64,000 nt of DNA from Hevea brasiliensis (Eukaryota; Streptophyta; Magnoliopsida; Malpighiales; Euphorbiaceae). Below the pieces are notes generated by a model. That model searched no databases and had not been told where the DNA came from. It saw only the letters and a list, made by a program, of their open reading frames with translations. Positions 25,517 through 37,773 of the stretch are shown piece after piece (positions within the stretch are counted from its first letter, which is position 1; the number at the start of each line of letters is the position of its first letter). The position numbers were made by a program, and so were the translations under genes. Location: assembly GCF_030052815.1 (NCBI RefSeq), contig NC_079505.1, positions 16,931,064 to 16,995,063 on the forward strand, in the 5' to 3' direction.

Positions 25517-25528
25517 CTAGTGGGAGAT
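25517..25528 (+). promoter_or_regulatory. Copia polypurine tract
   Basis: TAGTGGGAGAT immediately precedes the TG of the 3' LTR at 25529, the usual plus-strand primer position. Confidence 0.8.
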
Positions 25529-27628
25529 TGTTAGTAGTATGCCCTAGAGCATATCATTTAGTATGTATCTTGTACATATTTTATTAATAAAAGGCATTTC
25601 CACTTTTCCGTTTACATAATATATTTATGTGTAATAGAAAAGGTCCATTGATATTTTGTTAGAAATTCTATTCTTAAGTTGTTAAGAATATGAGTGATAG
25701 TATTTCTAGTAAAAGTATCATAAATACGTTCATAATCGAGGATACTTCATAATAAGGACATGACTTATCCAGAAAGATTGTATTCATGTTTGTTCCCAAG
25801 TTATTTATATGAGATATAAATAATATGGAATGGTGAGTCTCATGCCATATTACAAACATGATAGGCACTTAGACATGATAAGTAGGCCGAACCAGTGACA
25901 CTTATGACAAGCACATGGAGTTTACTCTTGTCAATGTTTTGTCATAAATCATATCAGTGCATATAATCTTTAGACCTGAGATAGCATAGTTATCTTGTAA
26001 ATAGGTAGTTTGAGTTTGATACTGCTTTCATACTTGTAAAGTGTATGGGTATGTGGGCATGTGTTGGCTCCTATTAGTTATATATGGAGGTAGGTGTTGA
26101 TCAAGATGGAATCTGTTCCTCTAAGTAAATAGAGATAAAATCCTATATTCATTTAATTGTTCTTGATGTTTCAAGTTCCTGGCCAGGACAGATAGATTTA
26201 TTCAGAAAATAGTTTCTGATGAGATTATGTTTTAATCAAGAACTGGAATTAAAGAGAACATAATATTCATAGCAAATGGAGTTTGACATAAACCATGACT
26301 CGGCTTGAGTTGGGATTTTATAATAGAGAGATTCTAGTGCATGGTAACATATGATTATAGGTTCATTTAAGGTAAACCTTATTACTAATTGGGTGTCCAT
26401 GGCATGCTATGCTAGGTGTTAACCATGGTCTATGAGGTGCATAAAATGATTTAGAGAAATCATTTATGGTAAGAAAGAGTTCTGATGATATTAAGAGTTG
26501 ATATCATGTCTCATTGCCAATTAGTGATGAGCCTAGTAAGTCACACACATACACAAGTTATCACCTATTTAAATATGATTTAATTAATTAATTAAAGAGT
26601 TTAATTGATTAATTAAATAGGTTTGGTTTGCAATTAGATTGCAAAGTCCCTAGCATGACTTGAAACCAAATCTAGATTATTGGATGTATAGTATAAGTTA
26701 AATTTATATTTAAAGTGTTTAAATATGAATTTAATTAATGAGAAATTAATTAATAGAGATTAATTAATTAATTTATATTTGATATAAATTAATTAGAAGA
26801 AGAGAAATAATTATTTTGGGTTAGGAACTCAAAATTAAAACACAGGGGCATTTTGGTCATTTCACAGTGTGACACGTGGCACCATGAGATGGTGACACGT
26901 GGGATTACACATAAGCTTGCCAAATGTTTTTAGTCATGTAAGATGATTAACATTAAGATTAAATATAGGTTTGACACTTGGCACAATGTGATTGGATCAC
27001 TTAAACCTAGAGCTAATCAAAGGGTGACATGTGGCAAGGGTTTAATGTGTTAACCTAGCTATATAAGTGTTGTTATGAAAAAAGAAAAGCAACCAGCAGC
27101 CACTCCTCCTTTGTCACGCCATTTTGAGGCTCTCCATCTATTCTTCTTCATCTCTCATCAATTCAAAGAGATTATCCATCAATCTCTTGAATTAAGAACA
27201 CTAGAAATTGTTTCTAGTGTCCTGTTTACATCTTTAATCTCTTAAAAGGCAGAACTTGAATTTCTAATTAATAGAAAAAACTTTAAAAGCTATTGAAGGA
27301 CTGCCATAGGTGTTCTTGGTGTGGACAAGCTAGAGGGACAACATCTGGTGTCCTAAAGACGAATCTCAAATGCACAGACACGCTGCAGTGCATCAAGAGG
27401 TTAGTGTAATCGTTCTTGATTTAATCTAGGGTTCTAAAATTAATCTGATTAATTTAAAAATCTTAAATGGCAAATACAGATCCAAAAAAATATTAAAATA
27501 GTTTTAATATGTTGTTTATTATTGAAATCAAATAGATAAAAATAAATCTTGCATGATGCATGTGACCCTAGATGAAATTTTTGAATTCAATGGTATAAAC
27601 TTGTGTTTTTCACGCTTCCGTTCCTTTA
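25529..27628 (+). repeat. 3' LTR of the Copia element
   Basis: 2100 bp, nearly identical to 18143-20246. The terminal CA is mutated to TA. It is followed by the second AATCT target copy at 27629-27633. Confidence 0.95.
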
Positions 27629-28921
27629 AATCTTTAGTCTCCTGATTTATGTAATCTCACTAACTGTTTTTCTGTGCAGAAATGGCTGGAGGCGAAGGCG
27701 TAAAGGAGAGCTGCAAGCGGAAAAGAGAGGTCTCCCAGAAGGTACGAGAAATGAAGATCACCGCGGCATCATAGACGCCAAGGCGGGATTCGAGAGAAGT
27801 GTCGGGAGACTCGTCCCGACCTTCAGGACATCCGATCCCAGAAGTAGAGGTAGCTTCTTCTCCCCCTCGACAAGAAGAGCCACCACCTCCACCTGTTCCT
27901 TCAAGTGCGGAAGGGGGGGGGGGGTCTTCCCAACCTACTGTGAGGACCCTTTCTAGTGGTGCCCAAGTCCTCATTCATTCTTTGGAGAAGAATCGATTTG
28001 TTCAAGAGAATTCGGGCTTGGCCAAAGTCCTGGGTGCTATCATATGCCTCCAGGAGGACCGGAACAGGCTGACCTCGTGTAGCATTGACTATCTCCTGGC
28101 TCAGACGATGAGTTTGAGCGTAGAGAGCCTAGTGAATCAGCACATAATCAGGGAAAAGGCTCATCTTCTGAAGCAGGAGATTCTGAAAGCGGTCCAGAAC
28201 GCAGCTTCCCCCCGAGCTCAACTTTCATCCGCCCAAGACTATATTGCTGAAATCAAAGGTCGGATGAAATCCTATGAGGATAAGTTGGCCGAACAGGCTC
28301 GTGAACTTAGAGAAGCTTGGGCGCTATGAACTGCCGATGTTGCTCGCCTTACCGAAGAAATCAAAGCGAAAGAAGAAGAGGCTGTGACGAGGGAAGCTGG
28401 TGCTTATGTGAATGCCCACAGCGATCTTCTGGCTGAGCTTAAGAGGCGTTATCCTGGGGAAGACTTCTCGTGGATGGTGGATCTGGCTCCTCAAGACGAA
28501 GAGGAGAGCAAGGAGGAAATCGAGAGAGAGAGGGAGAATGAGCGAAATGTCAATATACCCGGAGAACAGGCTGGGGGTGACCCTCTAGCCGAATGACTTG
28601 TAACCTTTTGTTTTAACATGAAATGAAATTCCTTGATGAGATCAGAAAGTATCCGGATTGTATGAGTGCTTGATTGTTTGAACATATTAGAACATCAAAC
28701 TTAAAAGCAATTATTAATCTAAGTATAAGAGGTCGGAAAAACATTGTAACCATGAGATCGGCCTAAGCCGAGACCAAACACTGGGTAGAACTTTAGATCA
28801 TTAAAATTGAAAACTTGATTTGAATTCTTGAGATCGGACTCACCGTTAAGTTGGACTGAAACCTTAACTTTATTAAACGATTTTTCACAATATTTGTAAA
28901 GAAGAGATCAAAAATAAGACT

Positions 28922-29165
28922 GGATAGCATAGAGACCTGATATTGGTTTGATCTCCTTTGACGAGAGGTCAGAAATGAGATTGGATGGCATGGAGACCTG
29001 ATATTAGTTTGATTTCCTTTGACGAGAGATCGGAAATGAGATTAGATGGCATGGAGATCTGATATTGGCTTGATCTCCTTTGACGAGAGATCGGAAATGA
29101 GATTGGATGGCATGGAGATCTAATATTGGCTTGATCTCCTTTGACGAGAGATCGGAAATGCAATC
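28922..29165 (+). repeat. 61-bp tandem repeat, four units
   Basis: Four units containing GAGACCTGATATTGG, then TTTGACGAGAGATCGGAAATG and GATTGGATGGCAT. Each carries one GAGATCGG word. The array lies downstream of the transposon gene's stop codon. Confidence 0.9.
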
Positions 29166-30159
29166 GACTAGAGGCGGGATCGGTTTATTTCCTGATCGAG
29201 TCACTTGTAACCGAAGAATGTCGGTTGAGGATCGATTTTCAAAGTTCATTGACTTCGGTGATCGGCCAAAATATGGTATCGACAGCTGTCTATACTCATT
29301 ATATATACTTGTAATTTAATATTTTTATATAATTTTTTATTAATTTTTTTATCTGATGCAATATTAATGTAATATATTAATTTTTATTATGATAATATTG
29401 TAATTTTTCATTTTTTATGATATGTGTATTTTATCACTTTTAAATTTAAGTTAATAAAAGTAAAAATATATATTAATAGAAATATAAAATTATAAATTTA
29501 TGAGTGAATATGATAAGACGTGAAATTTATTATTTAACATTATAATTATAATAGGTGATAGATTAACGAGTTAATTAAAATTTTAATGATAATAAAAAAA
29601 ATTACAAAATGGATAAGAACATTAAAAGTTACTTTCTTGTGTCCATGCAAATTCTTAAGATTATTCTGCAATTTAATAATGACATTAATTATAACGTTAG
29701 CAAATAAGTATTTTAAAAAATTATTACAAATGTTTTCTTTTACACTAAGTAGAAATTAGAATGAAATTTTATTAAATCAGTATATAATATGTTATACTCA
29801 ATGATAAATTGTGTGGTAAGAAATACATATTAAATAAACCTTTATGAGATGTTATCTTATAATATATTATTAAATTTTATAATTATATTTTTTATTATTT
29901 ATTAATTTAATATTCCCTTCCCATATTTATATATATTATAAATTAACAAATTAAATTAGTATGAGTGAAATTTGGTGTCTAGTGTTGTTTATTAATTTTA
30001 TTGTAATAAACTAAATAATTTTTAATGAGTTTATAATAATATAGAACTGTAATATAATTTTTAGTAAAAGTATAATTATTATTAAAATAATATTAAAATT
30101 TTAATTTATATTAATAATAGTAATTTTAAAAATTAAAATTTTTTATAAATTTAGATATG

Positions 30160-30518
30160 GATATTTGATCGCTAAAAATTATTAGCGATAAATTTGTGTT
30201 AAATAGCTTCTCATTGCTAAAAGTATCAGTAATATATAATTTATCGTTAAAAATTATTAACGATAAATTTGTATAAAATAGCTTCGAACTGTTGAAAGTA
30301 CCACCGACGGGTGAGTCGACGCTAAAAATTATTAGCAACGACTTTATTTAGAATAGCACACTATTGCTAAAGGTAATTAGTAATGGATTGTCGTCACTAA
30401 TTTATGTTATTAGCAATAAATATACACAGTTGTCACTATAGATATGTTTTATTAGTAATTTGATAAATAATATAAATCATGAAGGGCATTATTGACAATG
30501 CGATTGGCCCCTTCCTCA

Positions 30519-30574
<56 letters not shown>

Positions 30575-31343
30575 CGATTCTATCAATGAATCATTCAGAA
30601 TTATCATCATCAATCATCAAGCTATTCAATCAATATCTAAATAAGTGATTAACAAATTATATATGAGCATAATCCATAGATCCCCATTGCCATCTAGAAG
30701 GGAATAAATGAGCAATTAACTATTTATTTTTTCCTTCTTCCCTTTATTAGATAAATAAAGGTGGAATGAAAGCCATTTTAGCACAAGCAGCTGGGCCATT
30801 AATTGATGTAGATTACACTTGGAGAGCTATTCTTATGTCTGACTTCCATTTTAGTTTTTACCAATTTAACTATTATTTGGACAAATTATATATCCATGGT
30901 GATGCACTTATTCCATTATTACGGCCCGCTTGTTTCGCGGAAAATAACTTGTATATAAAAAATATTTTTCATTGAAAATGTTTTTTAAAAAATATTTTTC
31001 ATAAAAATATTTTTCGTTATTTAATTATAATATTAAACTAAATATATGTGTTTATGTCATGTATATATAAATATTTTTATATTTTAATGAGATTATCAAA
31101 GTTTATAAAATAAAAAATGACTTTCTATTTAGAAAAGATTGAGATATTTTCCTTAAAAATGATTTAATTTTTTTTAATAAAAAATATTTTCTCTTAAGTG
31201 TCCTAAATGTTAAAAAATATAAAAAATATTTTCTAGTAAAATATTTTCATAAAATTAACGGAGTCTTCAACGACTAAAATCTTCTTTATTATATATCTAT
31301 CACCAATATTTTTACTGTAAAAAAATTATTTACATGAAAATTA

Positions 31344-31378
<35 letters not shown>

Positions 31379-31710
31379 CTCAAAAAAATTATTCGTTTTA
31401 AGTGGATACATCTTTTACAATTGTGAGAAGTTTAGGTTTGCTTCTACCAATTGAAACAAGCAAAATAGAGATGTGGTTCAAGATGCAGGCAACAGAGAAT
31501 GAATTTATAAAACTCATTGATAAATTGAATGGCTAATTTGGAATAAATAAGAATTAGCTATGAATAAGCAAAAAATTAGAAAAAAAAAATCCAAAATTAG
31601 TGACAGATCAGTAATGAAATTCGAGATAAGTGATGAAAATTAGCGATGGAAATAATCGACGACGAAAACTTATGTATGTGATTTCATTGCTAAATTTAAG
31701 ATGGACACAC
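30160..31710. mobile_element. degenerate CACTA-like region, copy B
   Basis: Same AGCGATAAATTT / TTAGCAACGAC word arrays as copy A at 6040-7476, and a fuller right end (AGCGATGG, CGACGACGAAAACTT, TTTCATTGCTAAATTT) at 31600-31710. A 69-codon open frame in its middle (30766-30975) is interrupted in copy A and has no recognisable domain. Confidence 0.35.
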
Positions 31711-31783
31711 TAATAAAGTTTTTGATAGCCTAATCATATGTTGTGATATTATTAATAAATATAATAAATACTAAAAATATTTT

Positions 31784-32069
31784 GGGATAATTATAAAAAA
31801 AAAAACTCTATACTTTTTAAATTTTTGCAATTATACTGATACTATAAACCCTGAACTTTTTAACTTTTATTAATTATATTCTACCGTTAATAAAACCGTT
31901 ATCTCACTAGTGGAAACGCCATGTCAGCCGCTACGTTAGATGCCATGTCACGCCATGATAATGTACGATTGCTAATAGTTAAAAATTATAGAGTTTAATT
32001 GGCGATTTTTTAGTATGGGGTATAATTGTAAAAAATTTATAAGCACAGGATTTTTTTGATCATTTTCCC
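31784..32069. mobile_element. complete MITE-like repeat, copy B
   Basis: 286 bp with imperfect inverted ends: GGGATAATTATAAAAAAAA at the left and TTTTTTTGATCATTTTCCC at the right. It has internal mirrored stretches (AATTATACTGATACTATA and TATGGGGTATAATTGTAAAA). No coding capacity. The target duplication is not obvious. A relative lies at about 32665-32940. Confidence 0.55.
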
Positions 32070-32355
32070 AATCCATTTCAATTTACTTTTAAAATTGAGA
32101 GTTAATTAACAATTCAATTTGGATTAGTTAATTTAATTAACTTCAAAATATTTCAATACGAAAATATGATAAAGTAGTTATAAAAAAATGAGAATGGAAA
32201 AGGAAATATTTAAAATGACATGAAATGAAGTAATATTAAAAAATTTATGACGTTTGAATATTTATACAACATTGGTTTTGAACATAATTGAATAGCGAAA
32301 AATGATTCATATAGTCAACTTTAACTAGTTTTGGAGATTTAATTATTATTATTAT

Positions 32356-32405
<50 letters not shown>

Positions 32406-32976
32406 TAATTATATATCACTTTTATAGTAAATATTTTTAAAAAAAAAATTATTTTTAGTCTCTAGATTATACTGGAGATGGCAATATAAAATACCATGAA
32501 ATTTATCTTTTTTAAATCCAATTAGTATTTTAAATACTTGAATCCATCCTAAATCTGATTATATTATATGAATAATATTCAAACCCGTTTCAATTTATAT
32601 GTTTTAATTAATAATCTACTTAAAGTATATTTATAATTAATAATTTATATTTTAAAATTTAATAATTTTAGAAAAAATTGCCAAAAAAAACTTGTAATTT
32701 TTATTCAAAATTTTACAATTATGTTTTATACTAATTAAATTACCAATTAAATCTTATACTTTTCAACTTTTATCAATTATACCCTATTGTTGGCATGACG
32801 TGACATCTGATATGGCAGCAGACATGACATCTCCATTAGGAAAATAATGATTTTGTTAATGGTAAAATAGAATTAGTAAGAGTTAAAAAAAAAACTTAAG
32901 ATTTAATTGTCAATTTTTATAATATTAGATAGAATTGCAAAAATTTAACTCAACTCAACTCAACTCAACTAAGCCT

Positions 32977-35900
32977 TTATCCCAAAAATTTGGGGTCGAC
33001 TATATGGATTCTCTTTCTCCACTCTAAACGATTTTGGATTAAATCCTCAGAAATGTGTAATGCTTCTAGGTCATGTTGTACTACTCTCCTCCAAGTCAGT
33101 TTAGGTCTACCACTTCTTTTCTTTGTATCCTCTACCCTAATATGTTCTACTTGTCTAACTAGAGCATCCGTATGTCTACGCTTCACATGACCAAAGCACC
33201 TCAATCTCCCTTCTCTCAACTTATCCTCAATTGGTACCACTCCTACCTTTTCTCTAATACTCTCATTACGGACTTTATCTAGTCTAGTATGGCCACTCAT
33301 CTACCTTAACATTCTCATCTCCGCAACTCTTATCTTAGATACATACGACTCCTTCAGTGCCCAACACTCACTACCATATAACATGGCCGGTCGTATGGTT
33401 GTACGGTAAAATTTTCCTTTCAACTTATTGGGAATCTTGCGATCACATAAAACTCTCGTGTTACGTTTCCACTTCAACAATCCGGCTTTAATTCTATGAC
33501 TAACATCCTCCTCACATCCCTCAGCTATTTGAAAGACTAAGTCGAGATATTTAAAGTGATTACTTTGGGACAGTATCACTCCATCCAAACTAACTCATTC
33601 CCTATTACCAGTTCGGCCTTCACTGAACTTGCAATACATGTATTCTATTTTCGTTCTACTTAACTTAAAGCCCTTTGACTCTAGAGTACTTCTCCAAAGC
33701 TCTAGCTTTCTATTAACTCCTTCTTGCGTCTCATCTATCAGAACTATATCATCTGCAAACATCATGCACCAAGGGATACTCTCTTCTATATGTTTCGTTA
33801 ATTCATCTAAAACTAATGTAAAAAGGTAAGGGCTTATAGCTGAACCTTGGTGTAATCCAACTGAGATAGGAAAATCTCTTGTGTCCCCTCTCACTGTGCA
33901 CACAATAGTAGTTGCTCCTTCATACATATCTTTCCACACTTGTATGTACCTAATAGATACCCCCTTTTGTTCTAACACTCTCCATAAGATATCTCTTAAA
34001 ACACTATCATAAGCCTTCTCCAAATCGATAAAAACCATGTGTAAATATTTCCTCGCATCTTTATATTTATCTATCAAGCTGTAACACCCTAGGCAAATCC
34101 CACATCGACAAAACACGGGAGAGATGTTTGGGTTCATAAGTTAGTAGTTCGTAACCCGTAGTGACGCGTTTTAAAACCGTGAGGGTTTCGACCCAAAGAG
34201 GACAATATCACTAGTGGGCCGGGCCGTTACATTTGTGGTATCAGAGCCGCTCCGTGTGCAACCTTGAACGATGGTGGGGCAAACCTCAGCGAGGACGCTG
34301 AGTCCCATAAGGGGGGTGGATTGTAACACCCTAGGCAAATCCCACATCGACAAAACATGGGAGAGATGCTGGGTATATAAGTTGATGGTTTGTAACCCCT
34401 ATTGACGCGTTTTAAAACCGTGAGGCCTAGTATGGGCTAGGCCAGAGCGGACAATATCACTAGTGGGCCAGGCCATTACACAAGCTTCTAATGAGAAAGA
34501 TCGTTTCTATAGTTGAACGCTAGGCATGAAGCCAAATTGATTGGGAGAGATAGAAGTATCATGACGTAGTCGATGTTCCACAACTCTCTCCCACAACTTC
34601 ATAGTATGGCTTATGAGTTTAATTCCCCTATAGTATGAGCAACTTTATATGTCTCCCTTATTTTTAAAAATAAGTACTAAAATACTCCTCCTCCATTCAT
34701 TAGTTATTTTCTTTGAATTTAGAATCTTATTAAACAATTTAGTTAACCATACCATTCCCATATCTCCCAAACACTTCCACACTTCAATTGGTATTCCATC
34801 AGGTCCACAGGCTTTACCCACTTTTATTTTCTTAAGTTCTTTCTTTACTTCTAAAGATCTAATCCTTCTAGTATAATTCACATTCTTTTCTATTGCTCTG
34901 TAATCTATATTTACGCTATTACCATTTTAACTATTATTAAAGAGATCATCAAAATAATTTCTCTATTTTTCTTTAATGTCCTCATCTTTCACCAACACTT
35001 TTCCTTCTTTATCTTTAATGCACCTAACTTGATTAAGATCTTGATATTTCTTTTCTCTCCTCCTTGCTAATCTATAAATATCTTCTTCTATTTTTTAGTT
35101 CCAAGTTTCTCATATAACTTTTAAAAGGCCTGCGCTCTTGCTTGACTAAATGTCTTTTTTGCTTCTTTCTTTGCTATCTTATGCTGTTCATATGCCTCAT
35201 TATTATCACACTTAGGTAATTTCTTATACCATTCTCTCTTTCTCTTCACTGCCATTTGTACTTCCTCATTCTACCACCATCTCTCTTTTGAGGGTGGTCC
35301 ATGTCCTCTAGACTCTCCAAGTACTTTTCTAGCTACTTCTCTAATCTTTAATGCCATATATATCCACATATCATTGGTCTCCATATCCAACTTCGATGCT
35401 TCAGACTCAAGAAGCTCATTTTTTAACTTCACTTACTTTACTCCTTTGAACTCCCACCACTTTGTTCGAGCTACACTATTTCTTATAACCTTACTTGAAT
35501 TATTACTAAACTTGACATCCAAGACCACTAACCGATGTTGACTTGTTAAAGCCTTTCCCGGAATGACCTTACAATCCTTGCATAGAGCTCTATTTGTCTT
35601 TCTGGTTAAGAGAAAGTCAATTTGGCTTATATGTTGCCCACTTTTGAATGTCACTAAATGTGACTCACTTTTTATAAAGTAGGTATTTGCTAGTATTAAG
35701 TCGTATGCCATAGCAAAATCCAAAATGCTTTTTTCCTCCTCATTTCGGTTGCCAAATCCAAACCCTCCATAAACATTCTCATAGCCTTGCCTATCACTTC
35801 TTACATGTCCATTTAAATCTCCACCTATGAAAACATTCTCTTTATTCGGTATGTTTTGCATCAGATCATCCATATCTTCCCAAAACTTTTGTTTACTCTC

Positions 35901-36290
35901 ACTATCTAGTCATATTTGTGGGGCATAAGCACTAACTACATTTATTGTTTCTCCTTCTAGTACTAGCTTTACTGGTATAATTCTATCTCCTACTGTTTTC
36001 ATAGCTATTACAGAATCTTTCAACGTCCTATCTATGATTATGCCCACACCATTCTTATTTCTCTCATTTCCGGTAAATCACATTTTATACCATGAATTAC
36101 TCACTTCCTTACTTTTCTCTCCTACCCATTTAGTCTCCTGAATGCAAGCAATATTCACCCTTCTCCTTTTCAATGTATCCACAAGCTCCATTAATTTTCC
36201 TATAAATGATCCAATATTTCAAGTACCAACCCTGATTCTCCTCCTATCATGTTCCTTCCTAATTGATCTCCGTCTATGATATATTCTATT
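32977..36290 (-). pseudogene. RTE endonuclease-reverse transcriptase ORF, copy B
   Basis: Same domain order as copy A: RIGT-type endonuclease start, GDLNGHV, SQIDFLLTR, then the RT blocks with [11 protein letters not shown] and FADD. It shares the TAG after GDI (34645) and after RMLR (33301), so these stops predate the duplication. An additional stop at 33594 follows the GRTGNRE block. The TRIM breaks the RT fingers. Confidence 0.85.
34080..34480 (+). mobile_element. TRIM (miniature LTR retrotransposon), complete, 401 bp
   Basis: Two direct terminal repeats, 34080-34231 and 34322-34480, both starting TGTAACACCCTAGGCAAATC and ending GTTACA or ATTACA. They enclose a 90-bp interior with the initiator tRNA-Met binding site TGGTATCAGAGC (34236-34247) and a polypurine tract TAAGGGGGGTGGAT (34308-34321). 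The 5-bp target duplication CAAGC occurs at 34075-34079 and 34481-34485, and the LINE in copy A shows the empty site. No coding capacity, as expected of TRIMs, which depend on other elements for movement. Confidence 0.92.
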
Positions 36291-37232
36291 GTTCTATATG
36301 CCTATCTGATGTTCTATTCTACTGTTTGTTCTACAATTGTAAAAATTTAAAATGTGTAAAATTTTTTTGTTAGTTATCAAAATAATTTTTAGTAATACAA
36401 CGAAAAACAAAAAATATTTTATGTTTCAAAACTATTTTTTTCAGTAAAAAATTTTTTTTGCAAATAAATTATTTTTTTTTAAAACAAATGAAACCTATCC
36501 CTAAATTTAATTCTATCCAAAACATGACTACAAATATTATTCTATATAATCTTCCTTTCAGAATTATTTACATTTACATTTTATCATACACTTATTTAAT
36601 TTTGTTTATAGTAAATATATAATTCTAATTTATATAATATATAAATGTGTGAAGGGAGAGAGGAACATTAGCTTTGTTCAAATTACGCTTTATTATGTAT
36701 AGTATTTACAATTATATTTTTTATTATTTATTTAATTTTAGAGTTTATATAAATCTAAAATTCTTAGTCCTACTTGTATTTAAATTTTACTTAATTAATT
36801 TTTATTTATAATATAATTCAAAATAAAATTTCATAAAGATATCTTTATGATTTACATTATTTACAAAAATAAAAAGATATTTTATTTATATGAATCACTA
36901 TTTTAATGAATTCTAATAGATTTCTATCTCTATATTAATTATAATTGTTTATGTAAAAAGTATTTTAATACAATTATATTAAATTTACATAAAAAAGAAA
37001 AGAAATTAATTTTTGTCAGTCAAATATATGAATTATTTTATTAATTTTTTGAAGTTTTATTTTAATGTAATTTCTTATAAGTTCATTGAAAAAATTTATA
37101 TTAAACAAATTTATATTTTTAAGTTATAGATAAATTTCTAAAATTTTTAATTATTATATTTATATATAAGTTAGTTCTAATTAAAATTGAATTTATAAAT
37201 CTTGTGTAAATACTACTACATTTATTGATAAG

Positions 37233-37285
<53 letters not shown>

Positions 37286-37476
37286 TTATTTATTTATTTA
37301 TAGCAATAACATAAAAATATTATAAAAAAAACTATATTCGTTGATTTATAAAAAATACTTAATTAGTATATAATATATAATAAAGTTTTATGAATCTAAA
37401 AAAAGACATTATTAGGTGCCACAGATGTGCAATTAAGCTAATAACATTATTTTTTATCCTTCTAAATGTTTTCAAA

Positions 37477-37701
37477 TTAAAAATTAAAAAAAAAAAAAAG
37501 CCACAATAAACTCAAATGTAAATCGAATACATTCAATTGAACGGAGAGACCATTTGCATTCCTCGTGGAAGTTGCATCTAATAACAGCTGATGAATAGAC
37601 CGACTCACTTCTTCAGCTGCTTTCCAGTCTTTTTGACCAAACGTCGAAGCTTCCGATAACAGAAACTCAACCAATAAAAGCTCCCGCCGGTGAGCCACAA
37701 C
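37477..37701 (-). CDS. conserved small exon of unknown identity, copy B
   Basis: Counterpart of 12650-12859, with the HRRELLLVEF...GQKDWKAAEEV frame intact. Spliced to the optional donor at the end of the last ankyrin exon (GTAAGTAG at 37770-37777) it would be read in another frame, giving a basic tail (YRKLRRLVKKTGKQLKK). Which frame, if either, is used cannot be told from sequence. Confidence 0.25.
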   Translation of the reverse strand, partial: VVAHRRELLLVEFLLSEASTFGQKDWKAAEEVSRSIHQLLLDATSTRNANGLSVQLNVFDLHLSLLWLFFFFNF

Positions 37702-37773
37702 CTTCCAACAGCGAATAAAAAGTTTAACGTCATGGAAAAATTAACAATATATAAATAAAATAAAGAAAACTAC

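Larger units (their letters stand above)
18143..27628 (+). mobile_element. Copia LTR retrotransposon, 9.5 kb
   Basis: Two direct LTRs of 2.1 kb (18143-20246, 25529-27628), both starting TGTTAGTAGTAT, flank a 5.3-kb interior. The target duplication is AATCT at 18138-18142 and 27629-27633. The primer-binding site is complementary to initiator tRNA-Met and a polypurine tract precedes the 3' LTR. The interior has gag, then integrase before reverse transcriptase and RNase H, the Copia order. Coding is ruined by stops and frameshifts. The LTRs differ by scattered substitutions and small indels only, so the insertion is fairly recent. It sits in the intron of the transposon gene at 17352-28596. Confidence 0.95.
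17352..28596 (+). pseudogene. putative plant transposon protein (gypsy-type transposase-like), intron split by Copia
   Basis: Exon 1 is 17352-18127: MSGAEGQRAASPPSV..., then PLDDFFKDILKFHHV, HPNSWRILVAFRGLC and a basic segment, resembling the 'transposase (putative) gypsy type' family (PF04195 as I recall it). Exon 2 is 27680-28596: a Pro/Ser-rich linker, long coiled coil (LKQEILKAVQ, YEDKLAEQARELREAW), then YPGEDFSWMVDL and an acidic Glu-rich end. Donor G|GTATAATC at 18127 and acceptor CTGTGCAG at 27679 keep phase 1. Without the Copia insertion and its extra TSD copy the intron is only about 61 bp. The frame is broken by a frameshift and TAA near 17577-17590, TAG at 27772 and TGA at 28327. 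Function unknown. It is probably a structural or gag-like protein of the element and no longer translatable. Confidence 0.7.
15789..29286 (+). mobile_element. GC-richer transposon with gypsy-type-transposase-like gene, hosting a Copia element
   Basis: This block lies exactly between the two duplicate copies and is absent from both. Without the inserted Copia it is about 4 kb. It contains two divergent promoters (TATA boxes at about 16272 minus and 17189 plus), a region dense in CCGATCTC words (16729-17066), a decayed protein gene (17352-28596) and a 3' region dense in the inverse word GAGATCGG (28750-29270). The minus-strand leader runs off the left edge at the duplication junction, so the element is truncated there. 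No LTR pair or terminal inverted repeat was found, so its class (LTR-derived or CACTA/Mutator-like) is undecided. Confidence 0.6.
32948..36339 (-). mobile_element. RTE-clade LINE, copy B, interrupted by a TRIM
   Basis: The duplicate of the LINE at 8562-11524, with the same ends, the same (ACTCA)n tail and the same target duplication flanks. It is interrupted at 34080-34485 by a TRIM plus its 5-bp target copy, and keeps a 30-bp stretch near 35250 that copy A lost. Confidence 0.9.

Noticed and set aside
30766..30975. 69-codon frame MKAILAQAAGPLIDVDYTW
   Set aside because: Open only in copy B; copy A has a stop at the same place. It lies inside the CACTA-like repeat and has no known family.
34080..34480. 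Possible Cassandra-type TRIM with a 5S rRNA promoter
   Set aside because: I looked for 5S-like box A and box C sequences in the terminal repeats and saw none, so only the general TRIM label is used.
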